NCBI RefSeq assembly: GCF_050436995.1
Contig: NC_134763.1
Span: 6,815,001-6,879,000 of the forward strand
DNA length: 64,000 nucleotides
Direction of reading: 5' to 3'
From: Anticarsia gemmatalis
Taxonomy: Eukaryota > Arthropoda > Insecta > Lepidoptera > Erebidae
Under the pieces are notes generated by a model. That model was not told the DNA's origin and searched no databases. It saw nothing but the letters and a program-made list of their open reading frames with translations. This document shows positions 14,901 through 29,900 of the stretch, piece by piece; position 1 is the first letter of the stretch, and every line of letters begins with the position of its first letter. A program made the position numbers and the translations under genes.

Positions 14901-17900
14901 CATGTGACTGTGAGTTCGAAGGGGGAGAGATCCTCATGTTATTGTCCACTTAAAGGATAACTGAATTAGATTTAGGAGTCTTGGATTGAATCCGGTTTTT
15001 GTTTTACGTCGGCTTATTTTTTGTAACACTATTTATGAGTGAGTGTTAAACGTATCGCGTGCTATTGTAGGCGGAGTGTTATCTAATCACGTGGTGAACG
15101 CGTGTAAGTATCGTGCTAGCTTTAAATTCTGGTCATTGATATTGATCAGCTGTTAATTTTGTGCGAACACTTGACGAACGGCCGTGACCTTTGTCGCGAC
15201 GCGGTGAAAATAATACTGAGTTAATTGTCATTTAGACCCCTCGGAAAAGCTATCACTTTATTAACGACAGCGGCAGAGTCCTACAGATTGGAGTGCTCTC
15301 CATCAAGGGCTATAGATAAACATCGATATCGCGTTTAGACGGAGGCAAATTAAATTTGAAACCAGCGAAGTGGATATAATTTTTCTTTTGATATAAACCT
15401 TGAATGGTCAGCAAACAAGACTTATGATTTCTGAAACGGAGACGTTTAAGACGTATTTAATGGTTTTATATCATCCTGAGACACAACTAAAAAGCCTCTT
15501 AGTGTTTTTTGGCGTAAAATTCTAAAGTTTAAAAGAAAATATTTCTATGAAATGAAAAATAAGTTAAGATGACAACAAAATTAATGATCTGCCGTATAAT
15601 GTTATACAGGTTGAACAATGGCTCCAAAAATAAGGTGAAATTTACATAATATGGCATTATTCGATAACACGGTCGGGTCACGAATCGGGATCAAGTGGGC
15701 GGACCTTCGGCGGTGTCAACCGATGGTACCGTGATGAACTAACGGCCCAAATAAAAATAAAATTTATTTTTACATTCCGTTTAGCACGTGCCGTCACACG
15801 CCGGCTGGATTACGTAAAAAATACGTTCGTACAACTGAATTTTAATTTACACGTGTCAGATGTGCATTGCAATCGGGATTGTTATAAGATATTTGGCATA
15901 CATTAAAAAAAACTTGTATGTAGTCTACCTATTAATAGGTGTTTTTAGAAAAAGTAGTTTCGAAAAAATGTCATTTGAGATGTCTATGCAATACTAATGT
16001 TGCATTTTCAGTGTAACTCTTTTAACATAAATAAATTCGTTGCGATGTTACTGATCTATTTTTACACACAGTTTTCGCCCACCATTTCAGTGTCGATCCA
16101 TTTAATTTAAATATATCACATATTAAATAACCACGACCTATTTTCATGATAGGAATACGTATATTTTGTACGTAAAAACAATAAAACTCGATTCACCACT
16201 TACACCAAGTAAAAGGCCGATATTTTATCAGTTGGAATTTCGACAGTGGTTTTCATACCTTCACGGTCACTCTATCCGGTAGATAAGATATCTAACACTT
16301 ATTCATAAGCTGTGAAACTGACCTCATTATTATTACATCAATCGTACTTTTGCCCTGAATAAAATAATTTGCGTTTCCACAAAACCGTATGCCTCCCTCT
16401 CGGGTGTCGTGACATTTAATTTAATTTTGCTTACTGAGTTGAACAATACAAAGCTGTAGGTACGGTATGTTTATTGTGCGTTTTAAATTGAAATAAACTA
16501 GACTAAACGTAATTTATGTTGATAAGCGGCATACGTCTTAATTGTATTAAAATGGCAAATGAAACCTGGTATTTATCAATGCCTTAATTTTCTACAAATT
16601 TAATAGGGCTCTGTTAATAAAAATAAGTACCTACTTAAGTACCTGTATTAATAAAATATCCTACTAATATTATAAATCCGAAAGTTTGTGAGTTTGTATG
16701 TATGTATGGATGTTTGTTACTCTGTCACGCAAATACTACCGAATCGATTACGATGAAATTTGGTATGTAGGTAGCTGAAGACCCAGAATAACACATAGGC
16801 TATATTATACACACATATTTTTATCCCTGAGTTCCCGATGGATTGGGATTTACGGACGGACGAAGTCGCAGGCGACCTCTAGTATATTATAAATTATACA
16901 AAAATACTTAGTCTGTACACAATAAATTAAGTTCTGTATGGTCATGTCACCCAATATGAATCAATGAGATGGCAAAACGGATTTAAAAACCAAAATAAAA
17001 TCACATAATCGCACCATTATAATACGGATAAATAAAATACAATACAATAGGTACCTACCTACCAACTTATTATAGTTAATAATTATGAAGGCTTTCGCCG
17101 AAAATAATTATTCAGCGAAATGTACCAACAATTCGTCAAGTTGGCGAATAACTGTCGATGTTCTTCGAAATATAACAATTACATGCGAATACGAGGAATA
17201 CAATACTGTTGAAATTTAATGAGCACTTTTTGTGCGTAATAATTATACAATGGTATGTAAAACGCGGTAGGTAAATAACTACAGGTTTATTTTGCAATAC
17301 ATGAAATAGGTATACACACAAATAATACAATTTATAAGTCCCAATATAGTCTCCAAATAACTATGAACGCTTTCATAAAAATTTAAATAGATAACTTCAA
17401 CGTATCCTCAAAACCATAAAATAGTTACAACTCGATTCCATCGAAAAATCTCGAATGAGCTTTGCCAACATTGGCTTTTAGATCATAGTCAGCATTCTCA
17501 CTCTTAAACTGTCTGTTTTCGAAGATAGTTTGGACAAATTAAAACCTTTGTTTGACCACTAACTAGACGAATAAAAAACAAAACTGCAGCAGTGTAATCG
17601 TCATCAAATCTTTCGATCTATTATATCGATCTGTCAAACATATAATGCATTTAACCGTTTATCGATTAGCCGCGGCCATTAGTTACTGTAGTGCATTAAT
17701 CTTTTGTCTACTTATGGTGGGACGTTAAAAAATTACATTCCGTTACACGGCTGGTCATCCAAGATGGATGCTGCCTATAAATATTCAAAGCAAATGCCAT
17801 AAAGTTTCAATGCATCATTAGATGGCGAACTAGAAAAACTTATTAATTTTATCAACATCTACGTAAGTTGGAAGGCTATGAGAAAATCTTGATGTTGAAG

Positions 17901-20900
17901 GAAATATTTCATCACTGGTGAATATTTCATAAGCTGCGGTAAATTATCTAATAATCTAATTCAGTGTTTTCAAAGGTGTGCAAAAAATAGATTATTGCCA
18001 ATACAATTGGTATCATGACTTGCGAGGTTGCGAGCACACCCCTAAAATCAATCAGTGCAATCATTTGCGACTAAATAATGACTTTGCATAAACATTTCTA
18101 AAAATGTATAGAAATTCTGCTTCCAATAATTAAAATCTTACAACAGGTGTGATTGTAAGCAATAAACAAATGATAAATATGTTTTATCTATTACTATAAG
18201 ATGACTGAACACTTTTCACGATAAAAATGGATTCGCAATTTCTGTGTTTGTTTTCGCGATTAGTAAGCATTAATCACTGAACATTTTAATAGGGACTAAA
18301 TCAATAGTTATTAATGAATTTGGGTTAAATATGAACAATCAATACACATAAAACTATTCCATTAGTGAGTGACTGACTCAACGCGAAAACTACTGAGCGT
18401 GGAAAGTTGATATTTGGTATGAAGATTCCTTAGGAAGTGTAGACGAACACTAAGAGGATATTCAGAAATTTCACGCCGGAAGGTGTTAAAAAGGGGGAAC
18501 ACGTTTACATAAAAGTTCAACAATAAATGTAATATGAAAATGATCAAAACTAAAGTCCACGAAGACATAAGTGGCGCTACTGTTTATACTAAAACAGGTT
18601 TGATATTTTGTTCGAGGGAAGGGAAGAATATATTTTCACAAATCGATTACGCAATTCGAATCGGAAACTTCCAATGACCATAATACAAGTACCAATACCC
18701 GTTATGTAGTTGTAATTACAAATTACGAGTCTTATTCGATAACTGTGTCAAGTTTACTCGTGTCCAAACGTTCATTCATTACATCGTACCTTTACAATGT
18801 AATGTGCACTGACACTATCCGATAATACGCGAGCCAACTTCTTACAAAGTTACTGTAAAAGTTTCTACATGAAATATATTCGTTCCAAGATTAACTTTAT
18901 AAATACATTATTAGCTTTGCGAACTAAATATGGCTGAGAAAAATAATGTGGGATTTTTATCATAATATTATTTTAAGGCTAGTCTATTTTTGGATGAAAA
19001 ACGAAACTTAATCAAAATACTTTATTTATAGTGCTTCGGGTCGGATGATATTTAATCCACTTAAGATTTTCTTCTTTAAGATTAAATTCAATACTTATAG
19101 GCTAAGATCTACTTTTGGCGAAATCACCAAGGTTGTTAAAGGGAAAGAAGAAAGGTAGGAGAACTAAGGCTGAAAAATGGACTGAAAAACTCTAGTTATA
19201 AACTGTCTATTTGCCTTCAATGGGTGCCAATAAAGTTAGTTAATAGTAAATCACACAAGGTTCAAGGTATTAATTACTATTAACCTAGATGCACTCAATT
19301 ATGATACTTTATACTATTAAATTAAAACTTGATGTTTATGTCTTCCATAATCATTTTAAGCAATTACAATTACATATTATTCCTAAAAAAAATTATTACG
19401 TAAGGTCTTATCAATTTGACCTCTCTTCAGCCCCACTCAATAAAAACGTTCCAAAAACCAACCCATGTAGAGAGTTCCCATGGCAACGATTCACGAACTT
19501 TTTCAATTTTGCCAAATCAAAAATAATAAATAACACATTTTGTACGAAACAAGCACAGTCATATTCTAAACGTGGACGAAACAGGTGCTTCATGAAACAT
19601 AATATATAGGCAGAGGTACCTATATCAGGCAGCCAAGTGAACATAATAGACTATTAACTACATACCTAGACGAGTATCACGTGCTAGCTATATCATTATA
19701 CCCAAAGGTATTATCATATTGGAATCGAAGACGCATAATCGCGTAATTGTTTAAGCGTATTATGAAATTTTATGTAATCGGAGATGGATATTTCCTTTGT
19801 TTGAAGTAAATGTTGGTGTACCTACATTTATTTTTCTTTTATGGTTTTTTTGTTTCTAAGGTTCTGTCCTAAACCCAAATGAGAAAACGGGATCACTATT
19901 ACTAAGACTTCGCTGTCTGTCTGTTCGTATGGCACTAGCTTGTATCTCATTTTAAACATCAGTAAGACGTTTTTACTTCCCCGAGATTTATATAAGACAA
20001 AAAATACTCAAAGCATTTAAATAATCATTGTTTAGTTTATTAATAGGTTTTTGTACTTAAGTAGGTACAAAAACCTATTTACCTAATACGTTCATTACCT
20101 ACACAGAGATAAATAAAGTGCGAACACACTCAAATAGTGGTTCTCTTATCTTTTTAATAAAGATAATTTTGCTACTAACTAGAAAAGATTTTATATCGCT
20201 AAGCACTTTACAAACATACATACGAAATAACAAGCAGTGGATAGTCCCCTTTCCCCATCCTCCAATCCGTCTTATCTCAAGCGAGATTCAATTCTACTCT
20301 CAAGCCTACCCAAGTGTAAGAAGTTCATTAAAAAGTGATAAAAGTTATCGAAGTTTCCGAACACGGCTTACAGATCAATTAGATCGTGAAGATAAACCAA
20401 CGACATTGGTAACTCATCAACTGACTGCCATTTCCTTTCGTTTACGACTTAATTAATAACACGTGTAGTTCAACCTGGGATTCGTTCTAGGAACAATAAA
20501 GATACAGACTTGAAAATGTTGAAAGACATACAAAAGTCACAGGAACTTACTATAGTCGAATAGGTACCAAGGTTTATTATATCTATTTAATTTATAAATT
20601 TATTTTTTAGATAGTTTTGTATAGGTTCCTAAGATATAAGCCTAACCTAGTTTAGGCCTTACTGTCATTTTAATGTCATTACCTATGTATTTATTCCGGA
20701 AAATCGTTTTTATTGTTGTAAATACAAATGTGGGATAGTTATTCGGTTTTTTTGTTTCGATATTTAAAGTAGCCCGTAATGTGGTTAATTGCCCGGTATA
20801 AGGTAATAGCTTTGTCTACAACATAGAGACAAATATTGACGTAACGTGAGTGTTGACACCTCTGCACTACCACTTAGGGAAAAATACACAACCTTCTAAA

Positions 20901-23900
20901 ATAAAAACCTGGAGACGTGTTATGTCAATTTCGTCTCAAGGAGATAATAAAAAGGATTTCAGTTCTCGTAAGTTTAATACATCAAAGACGGGACTCGGGA
21001 GTGTGTGCTCAGTGTTCAGCCAGAACCACTTTCAACCGGTTCAAACGGCCCATAACGGGCACAAAGACGCGCGCTCGACGTGGGTGGCATAGAATTCACC
21101 CCACATTTGGGTAAAAAGTGAAAAATAGCAGACAACGTTTACACAATGTTTGCGATGAATTATTCAGGGTAAATGGCCCTTACATCGTAACAGACTGCTA
21201 AAAAATCTCATTATCATGGATAGTCCGGAATGCCATTTCGCCCACGCTTTTCAGAAGCTTTTAATATAATGGACTAAAAATATATAAAAATTGCGCCATT
21301 ATGTCACTTTCGTTGCAATTTCCGTAGCGTATTTGAATGGAAGACATTCAGGCTGTTTGTGATTTGAAAGAAAGAAGTAGGTAAAGGAAACTATTTTGAG
21401 TAGGTATAATTAAATAAATATGGTCATGGACAAATATATCTCCATATCACTTTAATTAGAGATCACAATCAGGTTTTCTAGGTACCTACCTATCAATTTT
21501 TAACTAGGTTATTAGGTATCAAAATATAGGAAGATAACAGATTAAGATCAAAACTGGTAATCAGTAATGACTTTCAAAAATTTTAACAACTTTATCAGTC
21601 AACTAGCCTTCAAGGAGTCGAAATCGGAGATAGTTCATACTTTCCTGTCCGAAATATGAAACTTGATCACGCTTGCAAAACAAACAATATTGAATACGAG
21701 TGCTGCCATCTAGAGAAAACGCCTGTAATATTCTCTAACCGAATTCTACACGCGTTAAGTAATATCATCGTTGCAACATAGAGGGCGTTGTACACAATAT
21801 TTTTGTGGAAAAATTGTACATGTACCCAGGAGGTAATAAATTAATTTGTTACACATGATTTATTACTTACATGATTTGAATTGCTGGACCAAGGAGCCGG
21901 TGTCTGCAGCGTGATGGTACTCGTAGACGGAACGGCCTACTAGCTCGTTTGGCTCGAAACCGAGTGTGTTCATCAACCTGCAACAAGAAATAAAGTTAGA
22001 ACATATTCTTTAGAATCGGAAGATTTGTAAATTTAAAGCATGATTTAAGCATAAAATTATTTTCTAATGTTTCTACATGTAACATTAGCCAGTCTAAAGT
22101 TGTTAACATTGATTTAATGGTAATTTTTATTTTTAACATTTTGAGTAGGTCTATTTTACGAATAACATAATCAAATATTGAGGTAGGCCCTTTATTTTAA
22201 TTTAATCATTAATAATAATAATTATGCTTACAAAATTATTTATTCAAGTTTCTAACGTAAACTTTGCAATCTTGTTTTTAAACTCTACTTTTAAACAGTT
22301 TTACGCTAAAAGTTTATAAAACATCTAGACCACTAAGATAATACATTTTCATAAGAAAGATAGAAGCCTACTGTCGTAAAGGTCACCTCCAAAGTGACCT
22401 GCAATCCCCATGCTTAGGTCATGCTTGCCGGTACACCTACATAGATAACCTTGAATGACCTACCGCCACTCCCATTGATTCTCGCTACTAAATACTCGAT
22501 ATATAGCAAAAGTAACGCTTGTAATCATTAGTTACTAACGTAAACAGCCCCTATGTACCCCAAATTTTAAATAAATTTTTAAGTAAATACTACTTACACA
22601 GGCGCAGTTCAAATATCCCGCCATTCCTACAGATTTTACCACCAAAACTCACTATTTACACACGATTTTTAAACACAAACATCACTTTTGCTAGCACACA
22701 ACATATACACACATCACAACACACAGTAACATTACATTTATGAACCATATCCACGTAAGTTTATCGCGGACTGTGTACAAAACCGCGAAATCGCATCATG
22801 TTTAACCTACAAAATACATTTGAAGGTGATATTTTTGTTGATATTACATGTCTGAATCTAGAGGGCGGTGTTGTTACTAGAACACAATTGTCGAGAGGCG
22901 ACTTAAATTCGGCCAGGTAATACGTTGAAAAACTTTGATAACAGCGCCATCTTTTGGTATTTTTAAAAAATACTTTTACGAGTGTCGTTCTTGTTTACAG
23001 CGGTTTAAATTTAATGTAGCCCTAATTTTTGTGGCCCTGGAGTTTAATCACGTTTTAACCGCGTGTTGGTTGAAGGTGTTATTTTATTGTTCGTAAACAA
23101 GTATGTTGTGCGTTAAAGGATAAAAAGTACTTACGCTTCGTCAACGTATGTGAATTTCATGTCAAGGCTGTGTTTGGAGAGGAAAGTCTTGCTGTCGAGG
23201 GGTATCTCGATGTTGGAAGGGTGTGGGATCGGCCTGCCGACGGCTACAAGGGAGCCTGCTTTGATGGCCTTCTTGAATTCACCGTCAGCTTTCTTGTCTT
23301 CAACGCCGTTGTTGTTTTGTTCGATTTTGTCGTCAGCCATCAGCATGTGACCGGTGATGTGGATCACCTGTGTAGAGAAAAATATGTCTTTAGTATAACA
23401 AACATTGAAAATATACATATTCACATAAAATCACACTTTCTTTCCATAAGGGCTAGGCAGAGATCAGGAAACGCAACTTGGTACTATCCTTACAAACAAT
23501 TTACACCTTGTCAGAAAATATTGAGTACAAATTAATGCAAAAATACATTTTTAACTTATACCACTTTGGCAAGGTATTTGAATAGGGACCAGTCTTCTAA
23601 CCAGAGTGGTTAAATACGATATCTTACTGAATATTTGCGTAATTTTATAAGATTTGTCTTAGCACAATAACTTCCGATTAATAAGTAGGTATATAAGCAA
23701 ATATTTAAAACAGTAAAAATAACATTTTGTTATGTTTGCATGGGGAACCTATTAACAATTTGTTTAGTAAATACTGTCGAGTAAATTGTATAACAGTAAC
23801 CTAAATTGTATTTTTAGACTGCTTTGTTTTATTTATAGAAAACCTTAACAATTTTCGTCTACATTTATATTATGCATTGTTTGCACACCTAATTATCTGC

Positions 23901-26900
23901 CCAAACACATCTGGGACAGTTAAATTTTACATAAGTAGGCCGACTATCTGTTGCTATAGGACGGAAAATAGAGAGCATTTCGAATAAAATCTCTTCCACA
24001 GAACACGAAATATTTATTTACTTAAAACTACCACCAAGCTATCGGTAAAAAAATCAAAAGTAGAAAGGAGAATGCTCAAAAAAAACCCAGGCTGTACACA
24101 AAAGTTATGTAACTCAAAAAATTAGTTATACTGTGTAATTGAATTTCCAATGTTTACCTCTATCAAATTCGATGGCTGAACATACTATTTTGCTATAACT
24201 TTTCAGTAGGGGTTTTCAATATATTTTTATATTTTTTTAATAAGTTACCTATATAAATGTTTAATCTTTTTAGAGTCACACATTTTTAATATAGGTATGT
24301 AACTGAGTTACAAATTAAAAATATTAAAAAATATATTTTTGAAAAATGAGTCATCATTACCAGGTCATATATGTCCCCACCGAGGGGCACGAGCCTCCCC
24401 TCTTAACAAAGAGGGGGATCAGGCCTTAGTCCACCACACTGGTCTAATGCGGGTTGGCAGACAATTGGAGGGCTATTATAAGGTAGAAAAGTGTTGTCAT
24501 GGTGGTAGATTGCTAGCCTATAGCCTATGAAGCACCAAACCCTTCCATCCCTCTACTGACTTTTGCAGTATGCACAGGAAGAAATGCAGCTGGCACCTTC
24601 TATGTACTATGTAGTGATAGAATATAATTATTTTATTGTTAATTATTTTTTAAAAATCACAGTTCCATTAAAATTAATTATTTATTAGTATTAGATATTT
24701 AGTTATACAATTATATTATTCAAAAAATAATCATTGTGATGAATGTTTGAAAAATATTTATTTTTTAAATTCACCTTTTAAATAGTAGATAATAGCAAAA
24801 AATAGTATTTAGCCATCGAATTTGATAGAGGCGAATATCTGGAATTGAATCACTCAGTATCACTAAAATTCTGAGTTACACACCGTTTGTGTACGGCCTG
24901 GGTTTTTTTCCCATACATTTTGAGCATTCTCCTTTCATTTTAACACAGTTCAAATACTTGACTACCGAATGTACTAACTTACTGTTTAAGAACTAAGCCA
25001 GATAAATAATTATTATCAAAAATGTGCCTATTCTTATGAAATCCCAATTTCGGATTACCAGTTTAGTATCCCATTTATATCTTAAGAACTGTAATCAAGA
25101 CACTAACAAAAAATAAGTAAACAGTTTAGTCGTAATTCGAAGTGATTTTCCTTCACAGATTTTATCGCGATCGTTGAACTTCTAAACTTGTTTACAGTAT
25201 CATTTCTTAGAAATAGTCAATATAATCATATTACACTTATTAGCATGTATTTAATTAAGGTGGTGTACGTGCGTGAGCTGTGGTCTGCAGATTTTAATAT
25301 TTATAGCAATCAGTTGAGAATCCTGCCTAGTTATGCAATGATACCAAATATGACTCTCCTCGATTCGTGGAAAGTAGTAAGTACGATGTTTACATTTTGT
25401 AATGGCGTGATTTTTGTTTACTTGATAACTGGGATAGTGTTACAAACAATTTACTACTATGCAGATATTTTTTCACTAACTGACCCGCGCAACTTTGCTT
25501 GCGTCACATAAGAGAGAAAGGGTCAAAATTTTCCCCGTTTTTGTATGATTTTTTACTGGTACTCTGCTCCTATTGGTCGCAGCGTGATGATATATAGCCT
25601 ATAGCCTTCGTCAATAAATGGGCTATCTAACACTGAAAGAATTTTTCAAATCAGACCAGTAGTTCCTGAGATTAGCGCGTTCAAACAAACAAACAAACAA
25701 ACTCTTCAGCTTTATAATATTAGTATAGATTATAGAATTTTTTGGTGGCTTCTCCCGGAATAATGGAGCGGTAAGGCTTTGAAGCCACACTCGGCTAGCA
25801 CTGCTCTTCAATTTTGAATCAAGTTTAGTTTTTTAATATTTTACAAACGTGGAAAAGGATAATTTTGTAGTTTATATGCAGCTTATGGCGCTGACATATT
25901 GGACACAAAACAAGTATTGTTTTACGCATTGCCTAACTCAGCACCTATGCCAGAACAAATATTTTCTGTGAGATCAAATCAAATATTCTGTTCTTTGATA
26001 TCTATGATTCTTTAAGGGTAGGTACTAAGAAAACAGTATAAGTGAATATTGCATTAAAATTTGGTTAAAGCGACATAGTATATATTTAATCTGTAGTACA
26101 TATCGATACTACTTATTTACGATTGCAATGGAAACAAGTATTATGCCCTAAACTATTATCATTAATTGAATTTTATAAACAATATTACGAAAACAGTTCA
26201 TCGTTCAAGGCTAATGGAATCTATATGCTTTGTATATTTAATTAAGTACATACTATTACTTTACGTCCAACAATATTTTTGTTTTTGTTTCACGATGACT
26301 CTACAAAAAATAGTTTTACTTTTTATATAATAAATAAATTTAATCCATTACTGTCCCACTGCTGGGCAAGGGTCTCCAGGACTCCTCGTGTAATGAGGGA
26401 GGGGTAAGACTTTGAGTCCAACAGTTTTAACAGTTGCAAGACTGGACAATCTAATCTATACTTATAATATAAAGCTGAAGATTTTGTTTTCACTCGGGAA
26501 CACCTGGTGCAAATTGAAAAATTATATTTATATTGAATAGTCCAGTTACGGGGATTACTATTGGTTATGTAACATTACATTGTGACTAACAGGAATGGAC
26601 CAACATAAAAAAGGTTATGTAAACAGGAAAGTTACTCAACTAAAGTCCACGTGGACAAAATTGTGGGCGGCTGCTAGTCCCTCATAAAGGAAAAATAGGC
26701 ACTATAAAAATACTAATGTAATACGTAATGGTTACATCCCCATATCGAAAGTTACGATATTTTAGAACAAATATAACGACAACTAAATTTATGTTTACAA
26801 CGACTTCTTTTTCACACCGAAAATATCAAACTCTCCAAAGAACACGTATTTATAATAAAAAGCAATCAACAATACTTTATTAATTAAACAATAATTTCGC

Positions 26901-29900
26901 TATTCACCGTTACTCGGGTTTTCCCTAACGAATAACGAAATTGCGATAAAAAGCGCTTTCGTAATACCAATGCTAATATAACGACATATTGACAAAGTAA
27001 ATAAGAATAAGGTACAATAGAAAAATGAGTCATGATAAGGGATTGAGACAAAATGTAACCAAGGTTAGTTTCGTTAGTTTAAAACTGGTTGCTATGTCGT
27101 TAATTTGTTATTTTAACAGATAAAGAAATAAGAAGGTGATTCTGTAGACAACGGCAACTTGTAAGACTGCCTTCACTAGACCAAAACCAAACGAGTGTGT
27201 GAATTAAGGGTACGGCTTATATAGTCATAGCATATGGGTTGGTTAGAAAGAAAGTCGACGAATATTCTGCTTTTATTCTTTGTCAAATTGTTTTTTAGGG
27301 TTTTCTCTTATTCCTCAAATATTAGGGCGGGGTGGGCTACGGTAAAAAGCAGCTAGTTATAGTTCTGTAAATTAATAAAATTGGTTTTCAAAACCTTTAA
27401 CAGGAAAAGAACTACATTTGCATATTATTGTTTTTGGAAAAGGTTACCATTTTCGTTTATGTTATGAATTAATAAAGCATAGTCTACTTAAACTATTAAT
27501 TTCTTACTAACACGACAAATCGTTTCCTACAATTTATCGAAGTAAAAATAATCAAACTTGCGCTAGTACACTACCATAGCATTTATAGCCTGAAATAACC
27601 ATTTTACCTTGTAAGAAGCAGACTTCAGGTGGACATTCCTGCCCTTGCTGGTGAGGGTGCACTTCAAACGCAGCAGTAGATCACGACGGCCGCTGCCAGT
27701 CGTGCGGAGAGCCTCGCGAATGTCATCGTGATCGCACGGATGACTGAACTCGAACACGCTCTGACCCATTATCTCCATCTGAAATTGAAATGTATTGGTA
27801 TGTTTAGTAACATTAAAAGTACAACTTAAAGGTTGACTATTGAAATATAATACTTGTATTTAGTAAGTTTATTGGAATAATTAAAAAAATAAACAGGTTT
27901 ATTAAGAATCAATTGACAATACTGTAAGTCATCCCAACCAAAAATGGGATGTCTTCGGTATGGGTTCATGACGTTAGTGCATGCGAACGAGATGATGAGA
28001 ATGCCAACGAGAGGACTGTCACATGCTTTGGTTATTTGACTATTGCCACTTATACATAAATCAGTAAGAGAACAGAGTTACAGATGCTCTTATGGATACG
28101 GGGATAAAGAAAAGAAAAGACAAAATGGCGGAAATATCGTGAAATCTGTATTAAAAATTTTGAGCAATGGGGGTAGGACTTAATTTCGGAATGAGATCCA
28201 TGCCCAGAAGTGGTAGTGTGTCTAAAAGGGTAAAAATGCCCCATAGAAACTTCAAAGGTATTTAAGTTGTACCTGCTTAAAAAAAGATGTTATGAGACAT
28301 TGAACCCTATCAATTATTATTAGGTATGGAACAATCAAGAAATCTTCTATAGCTGTAACGATTATCATTTAATGGAAAATCATTTTTTCTACCGTAGTGG
28401 CATAACCTTTCAAACTTCCTTATAGAAGTGCAATATTGACAATTCAATCGCGTAAGTTCTAGGAAGCTTGTAGTCGTCATGCCTACAAATCTAGGCGCCT
28501 TTGCGTCACCAGTGTGTATTTGTATGCTAAGTTCATTTGCCTTGCTTTTTAATGTCTGTATGAGACTAGACTTTATTATTTGATAACTATATAGCTTGCT
28601 TTCCTTGGAGGGTTAACTTAGGTATATATTGTCTTAGTAGCAGACGGGTGACAGACTGAAACTGTATGACATGATAGCAATAGAAGGGACCTTCAGATTA
28701 TATCAATCAGCTCGTGATAAACATGCAACCGGCGATTACAAAATTAAATATCAGGTAACACTGTCAAAAAGTTTTGGGATTTTCAAAGCAGCGATTTTAA
28801 TGGGTAATTTGGCAAAACCATAAAGTTCTTCGAGGAAACCCCGCCACGAAAGCATTGATCCCAAAGTATGACTAAATCAAGAATGTTCCCCTCATAGGTA
28901 CTTAATGTTACGAATAAAAATTACGTACAACGAAATTCATAACTAAAATTCAACAAACCATAGTACCGTACTCAGAAATATAATTTAAAATTCATTTGAA
29001 AGACTTTTCTCGACTCATATCTGAATCCACGTGTAAAGGTTGCATACATTAAACACTCCAAAAATAAACTTATTATCATATTTTCTTTCAAGGACCGTGA
29101 AAAGCAGACGGAATAGATTTTAATCTATAAATTGTAACCTATAAAGCATCAAGGTTTGTTGTAAAATCTTCCATTGGTGAGCGAGTGACGCGGGCCGAGC
29201 CGTCGACCTAATTGCGCCGGCGGCGGCTCGTCTATACAAAATACTCGTGTCAAACCATGTGTTTACTAATTTATCAAATTTAACCTCTATCACCTAGGTA
29301 ATAAGGTCTATAGGAAAGCTAAAACGACAGCAGTTGCATCACTGCAGATAGCACTGATAAAACTGTGACATACGTATTACTGTCGATAATTCGAATAAGC
29401 AAGTGGAAAAATATACATTTTGTTTGTTATTTTACAAATTAATGAACTTATGTAAAATATTATTGATTGAGGGCATGCAAAGTCCCCAAACCGCACTTGG
29501 TCAGCGTAGTGGACTCAAGGCCTAACCCCTCCCTCATTACGGGAGGAGACCCTTGCCTAGCAGTGGTACAGCGATGGGTTTAATTTATTTATTTTATGTA
29601 AAATATTTATTTTGTTATCAGACTTGTGGGATGTCTAGACATAAATAACAAAACAACTGTCTGCCATATGCGCATAACATGGCTTTTACGTGAGAATCGA
29701 TTCAATCACGCTGCAGCTATGATTGACGATGCGATGCAAATTTGTTATAGCACCGATAGATTACTTCTACGATTAACAGAAAACGTAGTTTCAAAGTATA
29801 AAATATTCATTTTATATTCAATCATATGCAATGCAAACTGTATGTATATAATGATGATATATAATGGTGTATATAACATCAAAACACACATCAATAAAAA

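Larger units (their letters stand above)
2977..21870 (-). other. sima intron 6 (18.9 kb)
   Basis: The largest intron, between the two PAS-B exons. It is mostly unrecognised AT-rich sequence. It holds a SINE fragment near 7.8 kb, an ACGTG/CACGTG-rich stretch at 14.1-15.9 kb, a Helitron at 16.66-16.88 kb, a repeat fragment near 18.4 kb and a perfect hairpin at 20.04 kb. Open frames up to 127 codons (10919-11302 minus, 20118-20456 plus) show no recognisable domain. Confidence 0.85.
23368..27607 (-). other. sima intron 4
   Basis: The intron contains a foldback element (24063-24936) with a repeat fragment inside it, a minus-oriented Helitron (25476-25729), a SINE-like fragment (26335-26425) and a degenerate Helitron (26455-26677). 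The rest is unrecognised. Confidence 0.9.

Noticed and set aside
20118..20456. 112-codon plus-strand frame in intron 6
   Set aside because: No domain or repeat family recognised; composition fits chance in AT-rich intron.
23150..23535. Plus-strand open frames over sima exon 5
   Set aside because: They are antisense shadows of the strongly matched minus-strand exon.
25188..25511. 107-codon plus-strand frame in intron 4
   Set aside because: Its 3' end runs into the Helitron at 25476 and it has no recognisable domain.
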